Below are positions 47,617 to 56,988 of a DNA stretch of 64,000 nt, piece after piece. Below the pieces are notes generated by a model. It saw nothing but the letters and a program-made list of their open reading frames with translations. It searched no databases and had not been told where the DNA came from. The position numbers and the translations under genes were made by a program. The DNA lies in contig NZ_FOCV01000004.1 of assembly GCF_900110205.1 (NCBI RefSeq), forward strand, positions 243,295-307,294. The letters run 5' to 3'. The stretch comes from Rhizobium tibeticum (GTDB lineage: Bacteria; Pseudomonadota; Alphaproteobacteria; Rhizobiales; Rhizobiaceae). The first letter of the stretch is position 1. The number at the start of each line of letters is the position of its first letter.

Positions 47617-48720
47617 ATGGCGATCGCGAACTTGAGCACTGAACAGCAGATCCTGCGTGAGATACGCCGACAGGACGGCAATCGCCGGGCTGTTCGCATC
47701 TGGCTGGGCTTTGTGCTCCTGGCGCTCTTCTGTCTCGTAATCGTCGGCGGTGCCACCAGACTCACGAATTCGGGCCTGTCGATCACCGAGTGGAAGCCGA
47801 TCCACGGGGTGATTCCGCCTCTGAGTGCCGCGCAATGGGACGAGGAATTCAAGCTCTACCAACGCATTCCCGAGTATCAGCAAATAAATGACGGAATGAC
47901 CATCGACGAGTTCAAGGGCATCTTTTGGTGGGAGTGGGCCCACCGTCTGATTGCACGTGGCATTGGTGTCATCTTCGCGCTGCCGTTGCTCTATTTCTGG
48001 ATAACGGGAAGGGTGGAAAGACGGCTGCGCTGGCCCCTCTTCGGAATTCTGATGCTGGGTGGACTGCAGGGCGCGATCGGCTGGTGGATGGTCTCTTCGG
48101 GGCTCTCGGTGCGAACCGACGTGAGCCAGTATCGGTTGGCAACGCACCTTGTCATGGCCTGTCTCATCTTCGCGTCCTGCATGTGGATCATGCGGGGGCT
48201 TTCGCCTCACTCCGACGATCCCGCGCCCACGCAAGGCTCGCATGTCTGGGCCGCTGCGATAGCAGTGTTTGCGCTTTTCCAGATCTACCTCGGGGCGCTC
48301 GTCGCCGGCCTCGACGCCGGCTTTACCTACAATACCTGGCCGTTGATGGATGGCGCGGTCGTGCCCTCCGATCTGCTGATCCAGCAACCGGCCTGGATCA
48401 ATTTCTTCGAGAACCCGAAGACGGTACAGTTCGTCCATCGGCTGGGTGCCTACACGCTTTTTGCGCTCACGCTGATCAACATGATCATTGCCATTACCGC
48501 AGCGCCGTCGACGACACATGCTCGGCGGGCCGTCGTTCTGTTCGTGTTGGTGACTGTCCAGGCGGCAATTGGAATCGCTACTTTGTTGCTGCAGGTCCCG
48601 CTTCATTGGGCCCTGCTGCATCAGGCCGGAGCTCTGGTGATCCTTGGCTTTGCGATCGCCAATTGGCGGGGTTTTCATGGAGCGTACCCGCGCGAGACCA
48701 TGATTGCCGAGCAGGATTGA
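47617..48720 (+). CDS. ctaA: heme A synthase (COX15/CtaA type 2)
   Basis: Oxidises the C8 methyl of heme O to make heme A for cytochrome aa3. 367 residues with eight membrane helices and heme-ligand histidines in [36 protein letters not shown] and [33 protein letters not shown] is diagnostic of the Cox15 branch. AAGGAG precedes the ATG. Confidence 0.95.
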   Translation: MAIANLSTEQQILREIRRQDGNRRAVRIWLGFVLLALFCLVIVGGATRLTNSGLSITEWKPIHGVIPPLSAAQWDEEFKLYQRIPEYQQINDGMTIDEFKGIFWWEWAHRLIARGIGVIFALPLLYFWITGRVERRLRWPLFGILMLGGLQGAIGWWMVSSGLSVRTDVSQYRLATHLVMACLIFASCMWIMRGLSPHSDDPAPTQGSHVWAAAIAVFALFQIYLGALVAGLDAGFTYNTWPLMDGAVVPSDLLIQQPAWINFFENPKTVQFVHRLGAYTLFALTLINMIIAITAAPSTTHARRAVVLFVLVTVQAAIGIATLLLQVPLHWALLHQAGALVILGFAIANWRGFHGAYPRETMIAEQD

Positions 48721-48798
48721 GCTCGACAACGCCGACGTTCAAAAATCGTCAGTTCGCTGTCGAAACCGAGCCATCTCAAACGTCCTTGAAGGAGCGCG

Positions 48799-49377
48799 AT
48801 GGAACGGGAGATGACGATGCGACGACTCAGCGTATTTCTGAGCATTTCTCTTGATGGATACTTTGCCGATTTGAACGGCGATATGAGTTGGGCTCACCGG
48901 GACGATCCCGAGTTCAATGCTTTCGTTGCCGGCAATGCGAGCGCCGGCGGTGAGCTCCTCATGGGACGAAGAACCTACGACCTCATGGCTTCCTATTGGC
49001 CGACTGCGATGGCAAAGGAACGCGACCCGATTGTGGCGGACGGAATGAACAGTCTGCCGAAGATCGTGTTCTCGCGAACGATGAGCGAGGCCGGCTGGAT
49101 CAATACGCGGCTGATTCGCGAAAACCCCGCGCAAGCCGTAGACGCCCTCAAGCGGGCAGAGGGCAAGGATATGGTTGTCCTTGGCAGCGGCAGTATCGTT
49201 GCACAGCTTGTGGAAGCCGGCCTGGTCGATGTGTTTCAGTTTGTTGTCGTGCCGATAGCGCTCGGGGCGGGTCAATCCGTGTTTGCCGGTATCCGCGAGC
49301 GATTGGCACTCACCCTCACGCATAGTCGAGCATTTGCCAAAGGCAATGTGGTCCTGACCTATGCTCCTTCGCAATAG
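48799..49377 (+). CDS. dihydrofolate reductase-family (RibD C-terminal-like) protein
   Basis: 192 residues of the DHFR/RibD_C superfamily: LSVFLSISLDGYFADLNGDMSW, LLMGRRTYDLMASYWP, KIVFSRTM and DMVVLGSGSIVAQLVEAGLVD. An NADPH-dependent reductase is likely; the substrate is unknown and it is not the main folate enzyme. AAGGAG lies 5 nt before the ATG at 48799. It converges on rne with a terminator between. Confidence 0.88.
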   Translation: MEREMTMRRLSVFLSISLDGYFADLNGDMSWAHRDDPEFNAFVAGNASAGGELLMGRRTYDLMASYWPTAMAKERDPIVADGMNSLPKIVFSRTMSEAGWINTRLIRENPAQAVDALKRAEGKDMVVLGSGSIVAQLVEAGLVDVFQFVVVPIALGAGQSVFAGIRERLALTLTHSRAFAKGNVVLTYAPSQ

Positions 49378-49409
49378 CGGAGCCAACGCATTGACCTCAT
49401 CAGCGGCGT

Positions 49410-49438
49410 AAAAAAACCGGCTGCGTCACCGCAGCCGG
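49410..49438 (-). terminator. Rho-independent terminator of rne
   Basis: On the minus strand CCGGCTGC, a 6-nt loop and GCAGCCGG are followed by seven T. Confidence 0.9.
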
Positions 49439-49467
49439 ATCCTGTTACTTATCGCCGAATATCAATC

Positions 49468-52296
49468 TCAGAAAAAACCGCGGCGCTGCCACCAGCCAGC
49501 TTTCTTGGGCTTGCCGTCGCCCTCGCTCTCGGCGGCATCGCTGCGCGTCGACTTCACGGTCGGTTCGGACGAGGAGATGTTCGACTCCCTGTTGGCGCGG
49601 ACAGGCTTTGCGTCTTCGGGGGCCGGTGTCGCGAGGTCTGCGGCTGCCGCCTCAGCTTCAGCTTCTACGGCCGGGACGACGTCTGCCGCTGCCTCTTCCA
49701 CGACAGGCTCCTCGATCGGCGATGCCTTGCGGCTACGACGTGCGCGCTTCGGCTTCACGTCTTCCATCACAGTAGCACCGGTCTCGACGGCTGCCATCGC
49801 CGGCTGAGCTTCGACTGCTTCTTCGGCGGCAGCTTCGATCGCCTCGACAGTGGTCACTTCTGTCTCGCCATCTTCGGCGCCGTCACTTGCCAGTTCGGCT
49901 TCGGATGCCTCCTGCTCGCCGCCTTCCTCGCGGTTGCGGCGGCCGCCGCGCTTGCCACGACGGCGGCGCTTGCGGCGCTGGGTCTCATCACCTTCGTCAC
50001 GCGTTTCCGAGGTGGCAGCAACGCTTTCGTCGCCTTCATCCTCGTCATCACTGTCGGTCTGGTCGCCTTCCTCAGCGTCGGCAGAGCTGCTGTCGGCGGC
50101 TACCGGCTCGCCGTTGCCATTGCGGCCCCGACGACGACGGCGGCGCTTGCGCTTGCGGCCTTCTCCATCGCTTTCGGCGCTCTGTGCCGGACGTTCGGAA
50201 GCAGCCGGCTTGGCCTCCAGTTCCTCTTCTTCCTCCTCGTCGACTTCGACCACGATATCGTCGTCTTCGTCATCGGGGATGGCAGCAAAGTTGAACAGGC
50301 TTTCGATCTTGACTGGATTCTCGACCGGCTCGCCGCGGTCGATCGCAAAGTGCTGTGAGCCGACGGCGCCGTCTGCGTCGATAATGATCGCGACACCGAA
50401 GCGGGCTTCGTAGTCGAGGATCGTCTGGCGCTTGTGGTTGAGCAGGTACAGCGCAATATCAGGCGTCGTGCGAACCGTGATGTTGTGCGTGGTGTTCTTG
50501 AGCAGGTACTCCTCGATGCCGCGCAGGACGTGCAGGGCAACGGAGGACTGCGAACGCACGTGGCCGGTGCCGCCGCAATGCGAGCAGACCTGGGTTGTCG
50601 ATTCAAGAACGGAAGCGCGGATGCGCTGGCGCGACATTTCGAGCAGGCCGAAATGCGAGATGCGGCCGACCTGGATGCGGGCACGGTCGTTCTTCAGGCA
50701 TTCCTTCAGCTTCTTCTCGACGGCGCGGTTGTTGCGCTTCTCTTCCATGTCGATGAAGTCGATGACGATGAGGCCGGCAAGGTCGCGCAGGCGAAGCTGG
50801 CGGGCCACTTCATCGGCGGCCTCGAGGTTCGTCTGCAGCGCGGTGTCCTCGATCGAGTGCTCGCGGGTCGAACGGCCGGAGTTGACGTCGATCGAAACCA
50901 GCGCTTCCGTCTGGTTCATGATCAGGTAGCCGCCGGACTTCAAGGTCACCTGCGGCTGCAGCATGCGGTCGAGCTGAGCTTCGATGCCGGAGCGCGAGAA
51001 GATCGGGTGAATGTCGCGGTAGGGCTGGACCACCTTGGCATGGCTCGGCATCAGCATCTTCATGAAGTCTTTCGCTTCACGATAGCCTTCCTCGCCCGAG
51101 ACGATGATCTCGCCGATGTCCTTGTTGTAGAGGTCGCGGATCGAGCGCTTGATGAGCGAGCCTTCCTCGTAGACGAGGCAGGGAGCGGTCGACTGCAGCG
51201 TCAGCGTGCGCACATTCTCCCACAAGCGCATTAGGTATTCGAAGTCTCGCTTGACCTCGACCTTGGTCCGGTTTGCACCGGCCGTGCGCAAGATGACACC
51301 CATGCCCTGCGGCACTTCGAGCATCCGCGCGATTTCCTTCAGGCGCTTGCGGTCCTGCGGATTGGTGATCTTGCGGGAAATGCCGCCGCCACGCGCCGTG
51401 TTCGGCATGAGGACGGAATAACGGCCGGCCAGCGAAAGATAGGTGGTCAGGGCCGCGCCCTTATTGCCGCGCTCTTCTTTTGCCACCTGCACCAGCAGGA
51501 TCTGGCGGCGCTTGATGACTTCCTGGATGCGATACTGCTTGCGCGGCTTGCGCTGGACGCGATCGGGAACTTCCTCCATGGCGTCTTCAGCGCCAACGGA
51601 TTCGATCACTTCCTCTTCGTGGTCGTGATCGTCGTCATCGTCGTCGTCGCTGCGGCGGCGGGCGTCGACCTCTTCGGAGATTGAGTCCGTCTCGACCATC
51701 GCTGCCATCTCGTTGCCCGGCGAGCCTTCGTCATCGTTGTCGACCGTGGCTTCGCGGGCAACCTCATCGCTTGCCGGCACTTCGGCAGCCGGCGCTGCCT
51801 TCTTGCGGCTGCGGCGTGGCTTTGCCTTCTTGGCAGGTGCTTCCTCGGCAACCTCCGCAACGGCCTCGACCATCTCGGTTACCGCAGCAGTTTCTACCTC
51901 TGGCGCGGCTTCCGCTATAGGCACTTCGACACCGACGTCCGGCTGCTCTTGAGTGGAGAGATCGACCGGTGCCGTCTCGACATGTTCGACGTCGTCGTCG
52001 CGGCGATGCTCCTCGGCTTCGGCGCGAAGCAGGGCCTGACGATCGGCAAGCGGGATCTGATAGTAGTCGGGGTGAATTTCGGCAAAGGCCAGGAAGCCAT
52101 GCCGGTTGCCGCCGTAGTCAACGAAAGCGGCCTGCAGCGAGGGTTCGACCCTCGTTACCTTCGCGAGATAGATATTGCCGCGAATCTGCTTCTTGTGCTG
52201 CGACTCGAAGTCAAATTCTTCTATGCGGTTTCCGCGAACGACTACAACGCGCGTCTCTTCCTCGTGAGACGCGTCGATAAGCATCTTGTCTGCCAT
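49468..52296 (-). CDS. rne: ribonuclease E
   Basis: Main endoribonuclease of mRNA decay and rRNA/tRNA processing, 942 residues. The S1 domain is split: its first half ends near 95 and the second resumes near 250 (RQILLVQVAKEERGNKGAA) after an acidic, Glu/Asp/Lys-rich insertion of about 150 residues. The catalytic aspartates lie in SIDVNSGRSTR and VIDFIDMEEKRN, and the zinc-link is CSHCGGTGH. The C-terminal ~250 residues are low-complexity acidic/basic scaffold ending KKAGWWQRRGFF; the GWW motif is known in Caulobacter RNase E as the PNPase-binding site. Confidence 0.96.
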   Translation of the reverse strand: MADKMLIDASHEEETRVVVVRGNRIEEFDFESQHKKQIRGNIYLAKVTRVEPSLQAAFVDYGGNRHGFLAFAEIHPDYYQIPLADRQALLRAEAEEHRRDDDVEHVETAPVDLSTQEQPDVGVEVPIAEAAPEVETAAVTEMVEAVAEVAEEAPAKKAKPRRSRKKAAPAAEVPASDEVAREATVDNDDEGSPGNEMAAMVETDSISEEVDARRRSDDDDDDDHDHEEEVIESVGAEDAMEEVPDRVQRKPRKQYRIQEVIKRRQILLVQVAKEERGNKGAALTTYLSLAGRYSVLMPNTARGGGISRKITNPQDRKRLKEIARMLEVPQGMGVILRTAGANRTKVEVKRDFEYLMRLWENVRTLTLQSTAPCLVYEEGSLIKRSIRDLYNKDIGEIIVSGEEGYREAKDFMKMLMPSHAKVVQPYRDIHPIFSRSGIEAQLDRMLQPQVTLKSGGYLIMNQTEALVSIDVNSGRSTREHSIEDTALQTNLEAADEVARQLRLRDLAGLIVIDFIDMEEKRNNRAVEKKLKECLKNDRARIQVGRISHFGLLEMSRQRIRASVLESTTQVCSHCGGTGHVRSQSSVALHVLRGIEEYLLKNTTHNITVRTTPDIALYLLNHKRQTILDYEARFGVAIIIDADGAVGSQHFAIDRGEPVENPVKIESLFNFAAIPDDEDDDIVVEVDEEEEEELEAKPAASERPAQSAESDGEGRKRKRRRRRRGRNGNGEPVAADSSSADAEEGDQTDSDDEDEGDESVAATSETRDEGDETQRRKRRRRGKRGGRRNREEGGEQEASEAELASDGAEDGETEVTTVEAIEAAAEEAVEAQPAMAAVETGATVMEDVKPKRARRSRKASPIEEPVVEEAAADVVPAVEAEAEAAAADLATPAPEDAKPVRANRESNISSSEPTVKSTRSDAAESEGDGKPKKAGWWQRRGFF

Positions 52297-52931
52297 GTAA
52301 GCTGTGCTCCTCGGCGCGGCCGAACGTCGGCATCCCCTTGTGTCAATGAGACAGAAGAGGTGCGGCTCGTCATTGCAGCGCCGGATAATGAAAGTCGCGA
52401 TTGGTGCGGTGTGGAAGGCAGCAGCCAGACAGCAGCGGGGGAGATGTTCTCCCGGGGCCTGTAGACTTCAGATAAAACCTGCTGCGACACCATCAAAGAC
52501 CAAGCGAGATCGACAAAACTAAGACCTTGTTCAGGTCCGATGAGTTTGCTCTCTCTGTAAAGAGCGGTTGGTGGCTATCCACCGATGAAGTTCCCGCATA
52601 CGCCGGAAAATTCAGGATCCAATTTCGAGTGGAAACACATATGACGGCGGACGATTGCCGGTTGTGGCGCCAGTTCCTTAGCGGTTTGGCTGCCGTGCAG
52701 GCGACTCTATCCCGTCAGCACTTCTACCCTAAAAATCCTTGTATGTTTTCTCTGTCACAATAGCAAGGGAAAAGCCAAATGTGCCATAATATTGATGGAT
52801 TTTGGAAGGCATACAAAATCGGGGATTAAGGGCGCCGATTCGGCTCCGCGGCCGCGGACGGCGCCGACACCGGCAATTTCGCGTTTACCGGGAGAACTTG
52901 ATCGGGATGTTATTTAAGGTGTGGCGGTCGA
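52297..52931. other. 635-bp divergent region between rne and amiC
   Basis: No convincing gene. On the rne side there is a GGGAGA/TCTCCC hairpin near 52440-52455, likely within a long rne leader. On the amiC side lies a nested GC palindrome (52831-52865). RNase E genes in other bacteria carry long autoregulatory leaders; whether this one does is inference. Confidence 0.5.
52831..52865. repeat. nested GC-rich palindrome upstream of amiC
   Basis: TCCGCGGCCGCGGA (52845-52858) is a perfect 14-bp palindrome, flanked by GGCGCCG (52831-52837) and CGGCGCC (52859-52865). It lies about 65 bp before the amiC start. Confidence 0.55.
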
Positions 52932-54197
52932 TTGTTTAAGAGGGTACGACCCGCGACGGTGATATCCGGATGGCGGAGGACGAAGGTTGCGGGTGCGTTC
53001 GTCGCTGCTGTGGCGGCGATGGGTTTTGCATTTCTTCCGGATGTGAGAGCAGATGATGTGGTGAAGGTCGAGCCGTTGCTCGCCTATGGTGCCCGCATCG
53101 TCGGCGACGATGCCCGCACCCGCATCGTCATCGATTTCGATCGGGCACCGGACTTTTCGATCCATTACATTGCCAATCCCGAGCGCGTTGTCATCGATCT
53201 CCCGGTGACGGCGTTCGGATTCCCAGCCGGCGACCTTTCGGCGCGGGGGCTTTTCAAGGACATCCGTTACGGCAAGATGGATGAGGACAGCGCCCGTATC
53301 GTGCTGACGGCCAAGAAACCGGTGAAGATGGAAGTCGCCAAGGTTCAGGCAGATGAGGGCGGCAAGGGGCATCGTCTCATCCTTGATGCCGCAATGACGG
53401 ACAAGGACAGGTTCGCGGAACTGGTCAAGGCCCAGTCATGGAACGATCCTTCCTCTCAGCAGACGACCAGCGCCATCCCCGCGCCGGAGAGGCCGGCCAA
53501 CGGCGATTTCATCATCGCCGTCGATGCCGGTCACGGCGGGATCGACACGGGCGCGATCGGCGTCGATACCAAGACGCAAGAGAAGGACGTAACGCTCGCT
53601 TTTGCCAAGGCGCTTGCCGATCGTCTCAACCGCGAGTCCGGCATCAAAGCATTTCTGACGCGAAAGGACGACTCGTTCCTGTCGCTTTCCGAGCGTGTGG
53701 AGATTGCCCGTCAGAACAATGCAGGTCTGTTCATTTCGATGCATGCCGACACATTGAAGCAGAAGGATATTCGCGGCGCGACAGTCTACACGATCTCCGA
53801 CAGGGCCTCGGATAAGCTCGCCGCCGATCTGGCTGACCGCGAAAACCTTTCCGACCAGATTGCCGGCAAGGAGACCGTGGCCGAGCCTCCCGAAGTCGCG
53901 GACATTCTGCTCGACCTAACACGCCGCGAAACGCAGGCTTTCTCGATTTCGCTGGCAGAGAGCGTGCTCGCGTCCTTCAAGGATCAGGTGGGGACAATCA
54001 ACAACCCGCATCGCCATGCCGGCTTCCGCGTTCTTCAGGCGCCGGATGTGCCGTCTATCCTGTTGGAACTGGGCTTTCTTTCGAACAGGGAGGACGAAAA
54101 ACTCCTGCTCGACGAGGCATGGCGGGCAAGGATGGCGGACCTGCTGACGGAAGCGGTAAAGCACTATCGCACGGCGATGGTTGCAAATGGTGGCTGA
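52932..54197 (+). CDS. amiC: N-acetylmuramoyl-L-alanine amidase (AmiC type)
   Basis: Periplasmic zinc amidase splitting septal peptidoglycan. 421 residues: signal region to about 40, an AMIN domain at ~50-145 (TRIVIDFDRAPDFSIHYIANPERVVIDL), then amidase_3 with DAGHGGIDTGAIG, FISMHADTL and the catalytic Glu in LLELGFLSNREDE. The only start consistent with the frame is a TTG at 52932; a stop lies 33 bp upstream, and AAGG is nearby. Confidence 0.93.
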   Translation: MFKRVRPATVISGWRRTKVAGAFVAAVAAMGFAFLPDVRADDVVKVEPLLAYGARIVGDDARTRIVIDFDRAPDFSIHYIANPERVVIDLPVTAFGFPAGDLSARGLFKDIRYGKMDEDSARIVLTAKKPVKMEVAKVQADEGGKGHRLILDAAMTDKDRFAELVKAQSWNDPSSQQTTSAIPAPERPANGDFIIAVDAGHGGIDTGAIGVDTKTQEKDVTLAFAKALADRLNRESGIKAFLTRKDDSFLSLSERVEIARQNNAGLFISMHADTLKQKDIRGATVYTISDRASDKLAADLADRENLSDQIAGKETVAEPPEVADILLDLTRRETQAFSISLAESVLASFKDQVGTINNPHRHAGFRVLQAPDVPSILLELGFLSNREDEKLLLDEAWRARMADLLTEAVKHYRTAMVANGG

Positions 54198-54440
54198 TTT
54201 CAGCCGTGGCCCAGATGTGACACTCGGTCGGGTAACACAATCGCAATGTGGGAATAGCGGTTCAAGGCCCTATTTTACTCACATTCACGCCGTTACTCAG
54301 CCTTGTGTTTCCATAGGTGAAACGGAATCGGCTTGTGGCGAAAACGCTCATGGAGTAAGTCGCCCAACGTGCAAGATGCCCCGATCCATGCGATTGTTAT
54401 GCTCGCGCCGATCGATGATTGAGATACCGGTAGCTTAAAT

Positions 54441-56888
54441 ATGATTAGACTTCTTGGATATTTCTTCGGAGTGGCTTGCGTCCTGTTCTTGGGCGTGGCG
54501 GCTGTTGTTGCCATTTACCTGGCGACCGTCACGAAGGATCTTCCGGACTATGCAGTGCTGAGCAGCTACGAGCCGCCGGTGACGACCCGCGTGCATGCAG
54601 GCAACGGTGCGCTGATGGCGGAGTACGCCAAGGAGCGCAGACTTTTCCTGCCGATCCAAGCTGTTCCCGATCGCGTTAAGGCTGCATTCCTGTCTGCCGA
54701 AGACAAGAACTTCTATCAGCATCCCGGCATCGACGTTACCGGCTTTGCGCGTGCAGTCGTCGCTTACCTGACCGGCGGCCCGACGCAGGGTGGGTCGACG
54801 ATCACGCAGCAGGTCGCCAAGAACTTCCTGCTTTCCAGCGAACAGACGATGGAGCGCAAGGCGAAGGAAGCGATCCTCTCCTTCCGTATCGAGCAGGCAT
54901 ACAGCAAGGACAAGATCCTTGAGCTGTACCTGAACGAGATCTTCTTCGGACTAAACTCCTATGGTATCGCGAGCGCCTCGCTCACCTATTTCAACAAGTC
55001 GGTGAATGAACTGACGATCGCCGACGCGGCCTACCTAGCCTCCCTGCCGAAGGGCCCGGCCAACTATCATCCCTTCCGTCATCCCGAAGCAGCGGTCACC
55101 CGCCGCAATTGGGTCATCGATCGCATGGTCGAGAATGGCTATGTCAGCCAGTCCGATGGCGCCGAGGCAAAGAAGCAGCCGCTTGGCGTAACTGGCCGAA
55201 GCAGCGGTCCCTCGCTCTTTGCGTCCGGTTATTTTGCCGAGGCAGTCCGTCGCCAGCTGATCGAGCAGTACGGCGAGAAGATGCTTTATGAAGGCGGCCT
55301 GTCCGTTCGTACCTCCTTCGATCCCGAGCTTCAGGTCTTCGCGCGCAAGGCGCTGCAGGACGGCCTGACCACCTATGACGAACGCCGCGGCTTCCACGGC
55401 CCGATCAAGCAGATCGACACGACGGCTGACTGGGGCAAGGCGCTGGCCGATATTCCTGCGTTGATCGACGTGTCCGAATGGCGATTGGCGGTCGTGCTGG
55501 CCGTATCCGACGATAGCGTCGACATCGGACTGCAGCCGCCGAAGGATGGCGCCGGCAAGATCCCTGCTGAGCGCGAGCGGGGTGTCATCGAGGCCAAGAA
55601 CATGCAGTGGGCGTATCGCTCGGCTGCCGGCCGGAAGACGGCAAAGTCGCCAGACGGCGTCCTGTCCGCCGGCGATGTCGTCTACGTCGAGCGGCTGGGT
55701 GACGAAGGTTCGAGTTCCTACCGGCTTCGTCAGCCGCCGAAGGTCGAGGGCGGTCTGGTGGCGATGGATCCGAAGACCGGTCGCGTTCTCGCGATGGTCG
55801 GCGGCTTCTCCTACGCGCAGTCGGAGTTCAACCGCGCGACCCAGGCGATGCGCCAGCCTGGATCGTCCTTCAAGCCGTTCGTCTACGCGGCGGCCATGGA
55901 CAATGGCTATACGCCGGCTTCGGTTGTGAGCGACGATCCGCTCTCGATCCAGACCGGCAATGGCCAGGTATGGGCGCCGGACAACTATGAAGGCGAGGGC
56001 GGTGGCGCCAACACGCTTCGCTTCGCCATCGAGCACTCGCGCAACCGGATGACCGTGCGCCTTGCGAACGACCTCGGCATGAACGTTGTTGCCGAGTATG
56101 CCGAGCGCTTCGGTATATACGATCACATGATGCCGGTTCTCGCCATGTCGCTGGGTTCCGGGGAGACCACAGTGCTGCGCATGGTGTCGGCCTATTCGGT
56201 CATCGCCAACGGCGGCAAGCAGATCAAGCCGACGCTGGTCGACCGGATCCAGGACCGCTACGGCCGCACCATCTTCAAGCATGAGGAGCGCGTCTGTGAG
56301 GGCTGCAATGCCAGCGACTGGCAGAACCAGGACGAGCCCAACGTCGTCGACAATCGCGAAACCGTTCTTGATCCGATGACCTCCTACCAGATCACTTCGA
56401 TGCTGCAGGGCGTCGTCCAGCGTGGCACCGCTGCTGGCAAGATCGATCTCGGTGAGCGCGATGTGGCCGGCAAGACCGGCACGACGAACGACGAGAAGGA
56501 TGCGTGGTTCGTGGGCTTCACGCCGGATCTCGTCGCCGGTCTCTATATCGGCTTCGATTCGCCTTCAACGCTCGGCCGCGGTGGCACGGGTGGCTCGCTG
56601 TCGGCGCCGGTCTTCAACGAATTCATGCAGGCTGCCGTCAAGGACATGCCGGCGTCCAAATTTGTCATTCCCGCTGGGATGAACCTCATTCCGATTGACC
56701 GCAAGACCGGCATGGCGGCAGCGCAAGGTGATCCGAACACGATCATCGAAGCTTTCAAGCCGGGCACTGGTCCCGCCGACAGCTTCTCGGTCATCGGTAT
56801 GGACAACACCATGGCGCCCGAGGAGATTTTGAAGACCTCGCCGCAGGCCAACCAGGCCGTTCAGTCCGGCGCCGGCGGGCTCTACTAA
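54441..56888 (+). CDS. mrcA: penicillin-binding protein 1A
   Basis: Bifunctional peptidoglycan synthase, 815 residues. A single N-terminal membrane helix precedes the GT51 domain (SAEDKNFYQHPGIDVTGFARA; GGSTITQQVAKNFLL; ELYLNEIFFG). An OB-like insertion leads to the transpeptidase with QPGSSFKPF (catalytic Ser-x-x-Lys), EHSRNRM and KTGTTNDEKDAW. The order amiC-mrcA-prfB is conserved in Rhizobiales. The ribosome binding site before the ATG is weak. Confidence 0.96.
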   Translation: MIRLLGYFFGVACVLFLGVAAVVAIYLATVTKDLPDYAVLSSYEPPVTTRVHAGNGALMAEYAKERRLFLPIQAVPDRVKAAFLSAEDKNFYQHPGIDVTGFARAVVAYLTGGPTQGGSTITQQVAKNFLLSSEQTMERKAKEAILSFRIEQAYSKDKILELYLNEIFFGLNSYGIASASLTYFNKSVNELTIADAAYLASLPKGPANYHPFRHPEAAVTRRNWVIDRMVENGYVSQSDGAEAKKQPLGVTGRSSGPSLFASGYFAEAVRRQLIEQYGEKMLYEGGLSVRTSFDPELQVFARKALQDGLTTYDERRGFHGPIKQIDTTADWGKALADIPALIDVSEWRLAVVLAVSDDSVDIGLQPPKDGAGKIPAERERGVIEAKNMQWAYRSAAGRKTAKSPDGVLSAGDVVYVERLGDEGSSSYRLRQPPKVEGGLVAMDPKTGRVLAMVGGFSYAQSEFNRATQAMRQPGSSFKPFVYAAAMDNGYTPASVVSDDPLSIQTGNGQVWAPDNYEGEGGGANTLRFAIEHSRNRMTVRLANDLGMNVVAEYAERFGIYDHMMPVLAMSLGSGETTVLRMVSAYSVIANGGKQIKPTLVDRIQDRYGRTIFKHEERVCEGCNASDWQNQDEPNVVDNRETVLDPMTSYQITSMLQGVVQRGTAAGKIDLGERDVAGKTGTTNDEKDAWFVGFTPDLVAGLYIGFDSPSTLGRGGTGGSLSAPVFNEFMQAAVKDMPASKFVIPAGMNLIPIDRKTGMAAAQGDPNTIIEAFKPGTGPADSFSVIGMDNTMAPEEILKTSPQANQAVQSGAGGLY

Positions 56889-56904
56889 CCCTTCCCCCGA
56901 ACAG

Positions 56905-56950
56905 TTGTGGCGGCTGCGGCTCTTTACATCCGCAGCCGCCACAATTATTT
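56905..56950 (+). terminator. Rho-independent terminator of mrcA
   Basis: A perfect 15-bp stem (TTGTGGCGGCTGCGG with CCGCAGCCGCCACAA) around a 10-nt loop, followed by TTATTT. Confidence 0.92.
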
Positions 56951-56988
56951 GACGGGCAACTTTCGAAGCAACGCAAAGAAGCAGGAAA

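Noticed and set aside
50434..51234. 266-residue plus-strand open frame inside rne
   Set aside because: Antisense shadow of the conserved catalytic core of RNase E.
55035..56282. 415-residue open frame antisense to mrcA
   Set aside because: Shadow of a conserved gene; no recognisable domain and no ribosome binding site.
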